Shown piece by piece: positions 1-6,001 of a stretch of DNA of 8,127 nt. The notes beneath the pieces were generated by a model. It saw only the letters and a program-made list of their open reading frames with translations, had not been told where the DNA came from and did no database searches. The position numbers were made by a program, and so were the translations under genes. Source of the stretch: Flavobacteriaceae bacterium. GTDB lineage: Bacteria; Bacteroidota; Bacteroidia; Flavobacteriales; Flavobacteriaceae. Position 1 is the first letter of the stretch, and each line of letters begins with the position of its first letter. The stretch is from positions 1-8,127 of the forward strand of contig CANKLK010000099.1 in the NCBI GenBank assembly GCA_947482805.1. The letters are read 5' to 3'.

Positions 1-1833
1 AACAAAAAAGGTGTTGATGATTTGACAAGTAGTTTAATTGGAAATGGCTCAACCAAAACCGCCAAAGATCCTTTCAATGAAGAAATCGACTTTCTGGGAG
101 CAAACATAAACTTTTACTCTTCTGGTGCTTCTGCAAGCGGATTATCAAAACATGCTAAAAGAATTATGGAATTAATGGCAGAAGGAGCATTAATGCCAAA
201 CTTTACACAAGATGAATTTGACAAAGAAAAAGACAAACTTATTGAAGGTTTAAAAACGCAAGAGAAAAGCGTAACTGCTGTTGCAAGTAGAGTTGAGAGA
301 GTATTAGCTTATGGAAAAAGTCATCCTTCTGGAGAATATTTATCTGAAGAAACAATTAATAACGTTTCTCTTGCCGATGTAAATGAAAATTACAGAACAT
401 ATTTTGTGCCGGAACATGCCTATTTAGTAATTGTTGGAGATGTAAAAACAAAAGATGTAAAAAAATTAGTCGAAAATCTTTTTGGTTCATGGACAAAAGC
501 TACTGCACCTAGATTTTCTTATTCTAATCCGAGTAATGTTCAATATTCACAAATCAACTTTGTGGATATGCCTAATGCAGTTCAGTCAGAGATTACAATT
601 TTAAATACTGTTAATTTAAAAATGACTGATGCTGACTTCTTCCCTGTAATTTTAGCAAATCAAGTTTATGGTGGCGATTTCAATAGTTACTTAAACATGA
701 ATTTGAGAGAAGCGCACGGTTGGACTTATGGTGCAAGATCAAGCATTGGTTTTGATAAAAATATATATAGCTTATTTAAAGCAAATACACAAGTTAGAAA
801 TGCAGTAACTGACAGTGCTGTTGTTGAAGCTTTAAAAGAATTAAAGAAAATCAGAACTGAAAAAGTAACGGATGAGATATTAAATAATGTAAAAGCAGGA
901 TATGTTGGAAAATTTGTAATGCAAGTAGAAAAACCAGCAACTGTTGCTCGTTATGCATTAAACATTGAGACCGAAGGTTTACCTACAGATTTCTATGAAA
1001 ACTATATTAAAAACATCAATGCTGTTACTCCTGATGATGTAATGAGAGTAGCAAACAAATATTTCTTACAAGATAATTTAAGAATTCTTGTTGTTGGAAA
1101 AGGTTCAGAGGTAATTGCAGGTTTAGAAAGTACTAAAATTCCAATGTTCTATTTTGATAAATTTGGAAATCCAACGGAAAAACCAGCTATGAAAAAACCG
1201 GTTCCTGCAGGAGTTACAGCAAAAACTGTAATCGATGCTTATGTAGCTGCGATTGGTGGAGATAAAGCGGTGAAATCGGTGAAATCTATTGCCTATACTG
1301 GCTCTACAACCATTCCGCAAGCACCAATGCCTTTGTCTTATAGTTCAAAAACTGATGCAAAAGGTAGAATGATGATCGAGCTTTCTATGGCCGGAATGGG
1401 TTCTATAATGAAGCAAGTGGTAAACGGAAATACCGGATACATGATGCAACAAGGTCAGAAAAAAGTTTTAGAAGGTGAAGAGCTTGCAAAAATGAAAGAG
1501 AGCGCAGTATTATTCAACGAAACTTTATTGGCTACCAAAACAGGTGTAACCATTTCAGGAATTGAGCCAATGAACGGTTCTGATGCTTATGCAGTTGTTG
1601 ATGGAGATACTACTTATTATTTTGATGTAAAATCAGGTCTAAAAACTGCCGAAGCTTCAACTGAAGAGCAAGGTGGACAAAAGATGACTAGAGTAACAAA
1701 CTTCAATGATTATAGAGCAGTAAAAGGAGTAAAAGTTCCTTTCAATACTATAATGAATGTTGGTTTTGAATTAGACATCAAAATGAGTGATGTTAAAATC
1801 AATGAAGATGTTAGTGATGCCGATTTTCAATAA
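1..1833 (+). CDS. M16 family (insulinase-like) non-catalytic peptidase homologue with C-terminal LolA-like domain, 5' truncated
   Basis: The frame is open from base 1, so the N-terminus lies outside the window; 610 residues are visible (numbered from base 1), ending in TAA. Residues 1 to about 105 resemble the end of an M16 N-terminal domain. An M16 C-terminal-type domain follows, with phrases such as YRTYFVPEHAYLVIVGDV and the conserved R236...Y243 of LREAHGWTYGA. Where active M16 enzymes carry the inverted zinc motif HxxEH (context GLAHLLEH), this protein reads GVDDLTSSL, so both His and the Glu are absent. Residues about 405-610 form a separate beta-rich region beginning VTAKTVIDAYVAAIGG, like the LolA-fold domains appended to Bacteroidota proteins. 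Such proteins are usually envelope-located and paired with an active HxxEH paralogue; I infer that partner is encoded upstream. The M16 assignment is firm, the loss of catalysis likely, and the substrate unknown. Confidence 0.9.
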   Translation, partial: NKKGVDDLTSSLIGNGSTKTAKDPFNEEIDFLGANINFYSSGASASGLSKHAKRIMELMAEGALMPNFTQDEFDKEKDKLIEGLKTQEKSVTAVASRVERVLAYGKSHPSGEYLSEETINNVSLADVNENYRTYFVPEHAYLVIVGDVKTKDVKKLVENLFGSWTKATAPRFSYSNPSNVQYSQINFVDMPNAVQSEITILNTVNLKMTDADFFPVILANQVYGGDFNSYLNMNLREAHGWTYGARSSIGFDKNIYSLFKANTQVRNAVTDSAVVEALKELKKIRTEKVTDEILNNVKAGYVGKFVMQVEKPATVARYALNIETEGLPTDFYENYIKNINAVTPDDVMRVANKYFLQDNLRILVVGKGSEVIAGLESTKIPMFYFDKFGNPTEKPAMKKPVPAGVTAKTVIDAYVAAIGGDKAVKSVKSIAYTGSTTIPQAPMPLSYSSKTDAKGRMMIELSMAGMGSIMKQVVNGNTGYMMQQGQKKVLEGEELAKMKESAVLFNETLLATKTGVTISGIEPMNGSDAYAVVDGDTTYYFDVKSGLKTAEASTEEQGGQKMTRVTNFNDYRAVKGVKVPFNTIMNVGFELDIKMSDVKINEDVSDADFQ

Positions 1834-1855
1834 TTGAATTTATTAAATAAAGCAA

Positions 1856-1887
1856 AGAAGACCGTTAGTGATAGCGGTCTTTTTTTT
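1856..1887 (+). terminator. Intrinsic terminator after the M16 gene
   Basis: A 9-bp stem (AGACCGTTA with TAGCGGTCT, one G-T wobble) closes a GTGA tetraloop and is followed by a run of seven T. It lies 22 bases after the M16 stop codon. A-rich sequence precedes the stem, so it may also stop minus-strand transcripts from the convergent EamA gene, but the T-run is clean only on the plus strand. Confidence 0.88.
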
Positions 1888-1971
1888 ATATATTTCAGAA
1901 TCAAAAATCAAATAAAATCCAAATATCAAACTAAAAACCTTGTGTGCTTTGTGGATAAATCATTCTACATT

Positions 1972-2838
1972 TTACTTCTTACTTGATAAGTAAACACCAA
2001 TCAAAATAATAAAAGCACCGATAAACTGCAACGGCGTGAGCATTTCATTATCAAGAATTCCCCATAAGCAAGCCACTATAGGAATCAAATAGGTAACTGA
2101 TGAGGCAAAAATTGGACTCGAAATTTGAATCAGCTTATAAAAAATCACATTGGCAACTCCGGTTCCAACAATTCCTAAAATCATAACAAAAAACATAGCG
2201 TGCTGTGTTGCCTGTAAATTCATTTTGGCACTAAAATCAGTAAAATATAAAATAAAAATTGCAGGAACCAACATCACTAAGAAATTTCCTGTTGTAATAC
2301 TCAATGGCTTCATGTCTGAGAGATATTTTTTTATCAGATTAACATTGGTGGCATAACAAACTGTCGCAATTAAAACAAAAACGGAATAGGAACTATCTTC
2401 TGAAACTCCTTGTGCTCTTCCGTTAAAAATCAAAACTACAGTGCCAATTAATCCTATTATAATACCGAAAATCTGATTCCTTCTGAAGTTTAATCCAAAA
2501 ACAATTGCCCCTAAAATCAGTGTATTTAATGGAGTCAACGAATTCAAAATAGAACAAATAGAGCTGCTAACTTTAGTTTGTGCAATAGCAAAAAGATAAG
2601 CAGGAATAAAGGTTCCAAACAACGAAGTCAACGCAATATATTTCCATTGATGCAGCGCTATTGATTTTAAACTATTAAACCCAATGATTAATAAAAAAAC
2701 GGCACAAAAAATAATTCGTAGCGAACCCAACTGAAAAGGATTTAACCCATATAATCCTTGTTTTATTAGAATGAATGAACTTCCCCAAATCAAGGCAAGT
2801 GCTATTAGAATAATCCATTTTAACTGTGGTAATTTCAT
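1972..2838 (-). CDS. EamA/DMT-family permease
   Basis: The 288-residue protein is almost entirely hydrophobic, with about ten predicted membrane helices in two homologous halves (roughly residues 8-140 and 150-286). This is the two-EamA-domain layout of drug/metabolite transporters. The first helix carries ALIWGSSFILIKQG, typical of the family's opening helix, and the last ends PLQFIGAFIILIGVYLSSKK. It should be an inner-membrane exporter or permease for a small metabolite; the family does not reveal the substrate. The start is the ATG at 2838, and the length matches the family norm. The gene stands alone, convergent with the M16 gene and divergent from the HMA lipoprotein gene. No clear TAnnTTTG promoter was found upstream on its strand. 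Confidence 0.9.
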   Translation of the reverse strand: MKLPQLKWIILIALALIWGSSFILIKQGLYGLNPFQLGSLRIIFCAVFLLIIGFNSLKSIALHQWKYIALTSLFGTFIPAYLFAIAQTKVSSSICSILNSLTPLNTLILGAIVFGLNFRRNQIFGIIIGLIGTVVLIFNGRAQGVSEDSSYSVFVLIATVCYATNVNLIKKYLSDMKPLSITTGNFLVMLVPAIFILYFTDFSAKMNLQATQHAMFFVMILGIVGTGVANVIFYKLIQISSPIFASSVTYLIPIVACLWGILDNEMLTPLQFIGAFIILIGVYLSSKK

Positions 2839-2991
2839 ATTGAGATAACTATTGATTTTTATTTGTAATATGTAATTTGCTTATGCCTTTTTTCATAATT
2901 TAAAAAGTTTTCATAAGTTCATTTCATACTATGTTTTTTAATCGCATCAAATTTTGTAATTATTTTAAGAATAACCGCTTTTATTTTTTAC

Positions 2992-2999
2992 TAATTTTG
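2992..2999 (+). promoter_or_regulatory. Putative -7 promoter element for the HMA lipoprotein gene
   Basis: TAATTTTG matches the Bacteroidota -7 consensus TAnnTTTG exactly and ends 41 bases before the ATG at 3041, predicting a leader of about 35-38 bases. No TTG (-33 element) occurs at the usual 17-23 base spacing, so the promoter may be weak or activator-dependent. It is the only good match in the 202-base gap between the divergent genes. Confidence 0.5.
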
Positions 3000-3040
3000 T
3001 CTATGATTAAAAATAATCACAACTAACAAATCCTAAAATT

Positions 3041-3421
3041 ATGAATTTCACCAAATTACTATTAACTTTTGGTCTTGCTTCAACCTTACTGTTTAGTTGT
3101 AAAGATACTGCGAGCAAACCTATAGCAGGATCAGATGAAATCAACACTAAAAAAGAAGTTGCTGTTGCTGCAAAACCTGAAACAGCGAGTTTTAAAATTG
3201 ATGGTATGACATGTGCAATGGGTTGTGCTAAAACCATTGAAAGCAAATTATCCAAAATGAACGGTGTTCAAAAAGCGACTGTTGATTTTGATAAAAAACA
3301 AGCAACAGTAGAATTTGATGCAGCGGTAATAACTCCAGAAAAATTAACCAAAACGGTTGAAGCTACAGGTGATGGCGAAACTTACAAGGTTTCAGGAATG
3401 CAAACAAAAGGGAAAGTATAA
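3041..3421 (+). CDS. Lipoprotein with a heavy-metal-associated (HMA) domain
   Basis: This 126-residue protein begins with a lipoprotein signal peptide (MNFTKLLLTFGLASTLLFSC; acylated Cys at 20). A low-complexity Ala/Lys linker (about 21-48) is followed by one HMA/MerP-like domain (about 49-118). The metal loop reads GMTCAMGCAKTIE, so the two cysteines (58 and 62) are spaced CxxxC, not the CxxC of classical MerP, CopZ or P1-type ATPase domains; the following xxxIE pattern is normal. The second half, beginning VQKATVDFDKKQATVEFD, fits the beta-alpha-beta ferredoxin-like fold. It is probably a periplasm- or membrane-anchored metal chaperone or scavenger, with copper the best guess from family precedent. 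No P-type ATPase, efflux or metal-sensor gene is adjacent. It ends at a strong terminator and is probably monocistronic. Confidence 0.85.
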   Translation: MNFTKLLLTFGLASTLLFSCKDTASKPIAGSDEINTKKEVAVAAKPETASFKIDGMTCAMGCAKTIESKLSKMNGVQKATVDFDKKQATVEFDAAVITPEKLTKTVEATGDGETYKVSGMQTKGKV

Positions 3422-3438
3422 TTCTAACATAATATAAC

Positions 3439-3468
3439 AAAAAAAGAACTCAAATGAGTTCTTTTTTT
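3439..3468. terminator. Bidirectional intrinsic terminator between the HMA gene and gldD
   Basis: The 30 bases form a perfect inverted repeat: seven A, then GAACTCA, a two-base AA centre, TGAGTTC and seven T. Read on either strand it gives a hairpin followed by a T-run. It lies 17 bases after the HMA gene stop and 48 bases past the gldD stop on the opposite strand, so it can end both convergent transcripts. Confidence 0.92.
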
Positions 3469-3475
3469 ATTTAGC

Positions 3476-3533
3476 TTGCTTCGCCAGTTCGCTTCGCTCG
3501 TGCCGCTCCGTTAACCCTAACGGCCTTGGGTCC
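3476..3533. repeat. GC-rich repeat, copy 1, overlapping the 3' end of gldD
   Basis: This stretch is about 60% GC, well above its AT-rich surroundings. Its first 18 bases (3476-3493, TTGCTTCGCCAGTTCGCT) are identical to 5924-5941 in copy 2, in the same orientation. Its end, GCCTTGGGTCC (3523-3533), matches GCCTCGGGTCT (5965-5975) at 9 of 11 positions. The middle differs and here holds a hairpin, CCGTTA-ACCC-TAACGG (3508-3523). The gldD stop codon (3517-3519) lies inside this hairpin region. No transposase or target-site duplication is visible, so it resembles a REP- or MITE-like dispersed element more than an insertion sequence. Confidence 0.7.
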
Positions 3534-4089
3534 AATTAATTGTTTCTATCAAACGTTGCATGTCATTTTTAACATAATCTGCTGCCGGCATAATGGAATC
3601 ATATTTTGGTTTGGCATAAAAATATACTGAGCCGGTAACAAAATGGTTAATACTGTCGGTAGCGTAAAACTGCGCATTAGTCGCCGCATTTCCATTTACC
3701 CGATAAAACATACCATAAACCTTTTTGTCATAGTTTACATAAGGTTGTTCCAAGATATCATCCGCTTTTATGACATGTTCATAAGTCAGTTTTTGTGCAT
3801 CTTTTAATAAACCGGTAAGATTATTATCTACAGTTTTATAAGTTAAATAGATGGTCGCTTTCATTTTTGGATAATGAATAGAAAAGCCACAGTCTTTATC
3901 TTCTTTGATAACCGCATCTTCATTCATCTCAAAATCAAATGGACAATGATTATTGAAATGAGCGTATTTGGCAACCGGATAATCTAATCGCAATTGGCTT
4001 GCAGGTTTTGGCAAAACCTCATCTTTACAACTGATAACAAGAGCCAAAAGCAATAGTGTTACTAAAAAATAGCTGGTTTTTTTTATCAT
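3517..4089 (-). CDS. gldD: Gliding motility lipoprotein GldD
   Basis: The ATG at 4089 gives 190 residues with a lipoprotein signal peptide (MIKKTSYFLVTLLLLALVIS, acylated Cys21, then KDE). An in-frame TTG at 4104 would add five residues and overlap gldE by eight bases; I prefer the ATG because it gives a normal signal peptide. The mature protein is hydrophilic, with GldD-like segments such as RLDYPVAKYAHFNNHCPFDFE and FYRVNGNAATNAQFYATDS. GldD is known from Flavobacterium johnsoniae as an envelope lipoprotein needed for gliding and linked to the type IX secretion/motility machinery. Position directly after gldE (seven bases apart) strengthens the call and implies translational coupling. The last codons (WTQGR and stop) fall in a GC-rich repeat, so the C-terminal tail may differ from orthologues. 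Confidence 0.88.
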   Translation of the reverse strand: MIKKTSYFLVTLLLLALVISCKDEVLPKPASQLRLDYPVAKYAHFNNHCPFDFEMNEDAVIKEDKDCGFSIHYPKMKATIYLTYKTVDNNLTGLLKDAQKLTYEHVIKADDILEQPYVNYDKKVYGMFYRVNGNAATNAQFYATDSINHFVTGSVYFYAKPKYDSIMPAADYVKNDMQRLIETINWTQGR

Positions 4090-4096
4090 TTTAATC

Positions 4097-5392
4097 TTAT
4101 TCAAGTGTTACTTTTAATTGTTTTATCCTTTTTTTATCGACAGCTTCAATGGTAAAATGAACATTCGTAAAATGAATTTTTTGTCCCTTCTTGGGAAAAT
4201 TACCTAAAATTTCTAATATAAATCCAGCTAATGTCTCGGCCTCACCTTTACTGATTTCAAATATTTCCTCATCAACATCTACAATTCTATAAAAGTCTTT
4301 AAGATTTATTTTACCTTCAAATAAAAAATTCTTGTCGTCTATCTGAGAGTAATTCAAATTTTCATCGTCAAACTCATCCGAAATATCGCCTACAATTTCC
4401 TCGATTATATCTTCAAGAGAAACCAAACCAGATGTTCCTCCATATTCATCAACCACTATCGCCAAATGACTTTTTTTACTTTGGAATTCTTTCAACAAAT
4501 CGTCCAATTTCTTGTTTTCGGGAACAAAGAACGGTTCTCGTATTAGTTTAATCCAGTCAAATTCCTTTTTATTGATGTGTGGAATCAAATCTTTTACAAA
4601 TAAAACGCCTTCTATATGGTCAATGCTATCTCTATAAACGGGAATCCTTGAATAGCCTTTGTCGACTATCTTCTCGTAAATCTCTGCAAAAGTTTCTTCC
4701 ATTTCAAGAGCAAAAATATCAATTCTTGGACTCATAACTTGCTTTGTATCTGTATTTCCAAAAGAAACAATGCCTTCTAATATTTTTTGTTCTTCCGATG
4801 TTGTGTCTTCAGTAGATGTTAATCCCAGCGCCTGTGATAATTGATCTACCGAAATATTTGATTTTTGCCTTCCTAATTTTTCATGTAAATAAACACTAAT
4901 CGCACGCATTGGGAAGCTAATTGGCGAAAGCAGTTTGTCTAATATCGACAAAGGATTGGCAACAAATTTTGAGAATTGAATATTATTTCTACTGGCGTAA
5001 ATTTTGGGTAAGACTTCTCCAAATAAAAGAATAAGAAAGGTTATCAAAATTACTTCAACAACAAACTTTAAAATAGGAGATTCTATAGCCGAAAAAATAT
5101 TATTTCCCACAAAAGAAAAAACTATCACAACTCCAATATGACTAAAATTATTAGCAACTAGAATAGTAGCCAAAAGTTTCTTTGGTCGTTGCAGCAATTT
5201 TGAAATTAGATTGGCTTTCGAAGAATCTTCTTCAGATAAAGTATTTAAATCTTGTTGCGAAAGTGAAAAAAGCGCGACTTCTGAAGCAGAAACCATAGCA
5301 GAACATAATAAAAAAAATACAATAGCTATAATCCCAAAAAGTAAATTGGTGTCAATAGTTGCTAGTAGATTTGAACTGGGCTCGGCGTCCAA
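4097..5392 (-). CDS. gldE: Gliding motility-associated membrane protein GldE (CNNM/CorC-like, paired CBS domains)
   Basis: The 431-residue protein has a DUF21/CNNM membrane region with hydrophobic segments near residues 17-36, 76-98 and 108-130 (LLFGEVLPKIYASRN is typical). A paired CBS module follows: CBS1 about 217-275 (MSPRIDIFALE, GYSRIPVY) and CBS2 about 283-338 (HLAIVVDEYGGTSGLVSLEDIIEEIVG). A CorC_HlyC-type domain ends it (about 355-428). CorC/CNNM proteins are tied to divalent-cation (Mg/Co) transport with nucleotide binding by the CBS pair; GldE is the family member encoded beside gldD in gliding Flavobacterium. The start is a TTG at 5392: the frame has a stop six codons upstream and no ATG between, and the resulting MDAEPSS start looks right for the family. 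It begins 25 bases after the ssb stop. Confidence 0.9.
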   Translation of the reverse strand: MDAEPSSNLLATIDTNLLFGIIAIVFFLLCSAMVSASEVALFSLSQQDLNTLSEEDSSKANLISKLLQRPKKLLATILVANNFSHIGVVIVFSFVGNNIFSAIESPILKFVVEVILITFLILLFGEVLPKIYASRNNIQFSKFVANPLSILDKLLSPISFPMRAISVYLHEKLGRQKSNISVDQLSQALGLTSTEDTTSEEQKILEGIVSFGNTDTKQVMSPRIDIFALEMEETFAEIYEKIVDKGYSRIPVYRDSIDHIEGVLFVKDLIPHINKKEFDWIKLIREPFFVPENKKLDDLLKEFQSKKSHLAIVVDEYGGTSGLVSLEDIIEEIVGDISDEFDDENLNYSQIDDKNFLFEGKINLKDFYRIVDVDEEIFEISKGEAETLAGFILEILGNFPKKGQKIHFTNVHFTIEAVDKKRIKQLKVTLE

Positions 5393-5417
5393 TGAAGTAT
5401 AGATTAGTTAAACAATA

Positions 5418-5855
5418 TCAGAACGGCAAATCATTTTCGGGTGCTGTTGGACTTGGTGCTTCAAAATTAGTGTTTTTTGTTTCTATATTTTGTGTTGTTT
5501 TCAGTCCTTCAACTTCTTTTTTAGTAGTCAAAAATGTAAATTCTGTGACTTGTATTTCAGTGGTGTATTTTGTTGTTCCATCTTCAGCTTGCCATTGGCG
5601 TGATTTTATTCTGCCTTCAACAAAAATTTTATCTCCTTTTGATAAATACTTTTCACATATTTCGGCTGCTTTATTTCTAACAACAAGATTATGCCATTCG
5701 GTAGAAGTTATTTTTTCGTTTGTTTGTTTGTTGATATAGACTTCATTAGTGGCCAAAGGAAATCGGCCAATACAATTACCACCATCAAAATAATGCATCT
5801 TTACATCGTCACCAAGATGACCAATCAACATTACTTTATTTAAGGTGCCATTCAT
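5418..5855 (-). CDS. ssb: Single-stranded DNA-binding protein SSB
   Basis: The 145-residue protein has an OB fold over residues 1 to about 110 (NKVMLIGHLGDD, TEWHNLVVRNKAAE with Trp54, GDKIFVEGRIKSRQW with Trp88). A short disordered linker with Asn, Thr and Pro follows. The acidic tip, ENDLPF, is equivalent to the DDDIPF tip of E. coli SSB that recruits replication and repair partners. It should coat single-stranded DNA as a tetramer. The linker is short compared with E. coli SSB (178 residues). It lies between mutY and gldE on the same strand. A TA-N3-TTTG near-match to the -7 element (5863-5871) sits so close to the ATG that, if real, the mRNA would be nearly leaderless. Confidence 0.95.
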   Translation of the reverse strand: MNGTLNKVMLIGHLGDDVKMHYFDGGNCIGRFPLATNEVYINKQTNEKITSTEWHNLVVRNKAAEICEKYLSKGDKIFVEGRIKSRQWQAEDGTTKYTTEIQVTEFTFLTTKKEVEGLKTTQNIETKNTNFEAPSPTAPENDLPF

Positions 5856-5880
5856 TTTTATGCAAAAATTAGATTTATTT

Positions 5881-5975
5881 CCTTCGGCTGTCGCATTCGC
5901 TCGAGTCGCTGCGCTCCATACTATTGCTTCGCCAGTTCGCTATCGCTTCGTGTCGGCATAGTGCGCCTCGGGTCT
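5881..5975. repeat. GC-rich repeat, copy 2, in the mutY-ssb intergenic region
   Basis: This 95-base block is about 60% GC (57 of 95 by hand count) and fills most of the 146-base gap between mutY and ssb. Bases 5924-5975 correspond to copy 1: an identical 18-base start, a divergent centre and a closely similar GCCTCGGGTCT end. The first 43 bases (5881-5923) form an extra module rich in TCGC/TCGCT words, with no full equivalent in copy 1 apart from a CGCTCC word. No ORF, IS terminus or tRNA-like structure was seen. It lies 25 bases from the ssb start codon. Confidence 0.7.
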
Positions 5976-6001
5976 TTCAAATTTACTACTTTTTTTGAAA
6001 T

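Noticed and set aside
1123..1320. 65-codon open frame on the minus strand inside the M16 gene
   Set aside because: It shows no domain or promoter and is rich in Cys, Phe and Ser, as antisense frames of AT-rich genes often are.
2150..2356. 68-codon open frame on the plus strand inside the permease gene
   Set aside because: It is antisense to the EamA gene, with no recognisable motif or start context.
3007..3255. 82-codon open frame on the minus strand
   Set aside because: It is antisense to the HMA lipoprotein gene, which has a clear signal peptide and metal motif; its hydrophobic look comes from reading that gene backwards.
4087..4104. TTG at 4104 as the gldD start, overlapping gldE by eight bases
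   Set aside because: The ATG five codons later gives a standard lipoprotein signal peptide and a seven-base gap from gldE, so the TTG is not needed.
5211..5402. 63-codon open frame on the plus strand over the gldE start
   Set aside because: It is antisense to the GldE N-terminus and has no independent support.
5359..5739. 126-codon open frame on the plus strand
   Set aside because: It lies antisense to ssb and the start of gldE, both well-recognised proteins; its translation has no recognisable domain and reads as a shadow of those genes.
5881..5975. GC-rich block as a structured ncRNA or tRNA
   Set aside because: No cloverleaf, promoter or T-rich end is visible, and its partial copy at the gldD end points to a repeat element.
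5975..6000. TTTCAAA...TTTGAAA inverted repeat as a mutY terminator
   Set aside because: The stem is only 7 bp, all but one pair A-T, around a 12-base loop, and no T-run follows it in the mutY direction.
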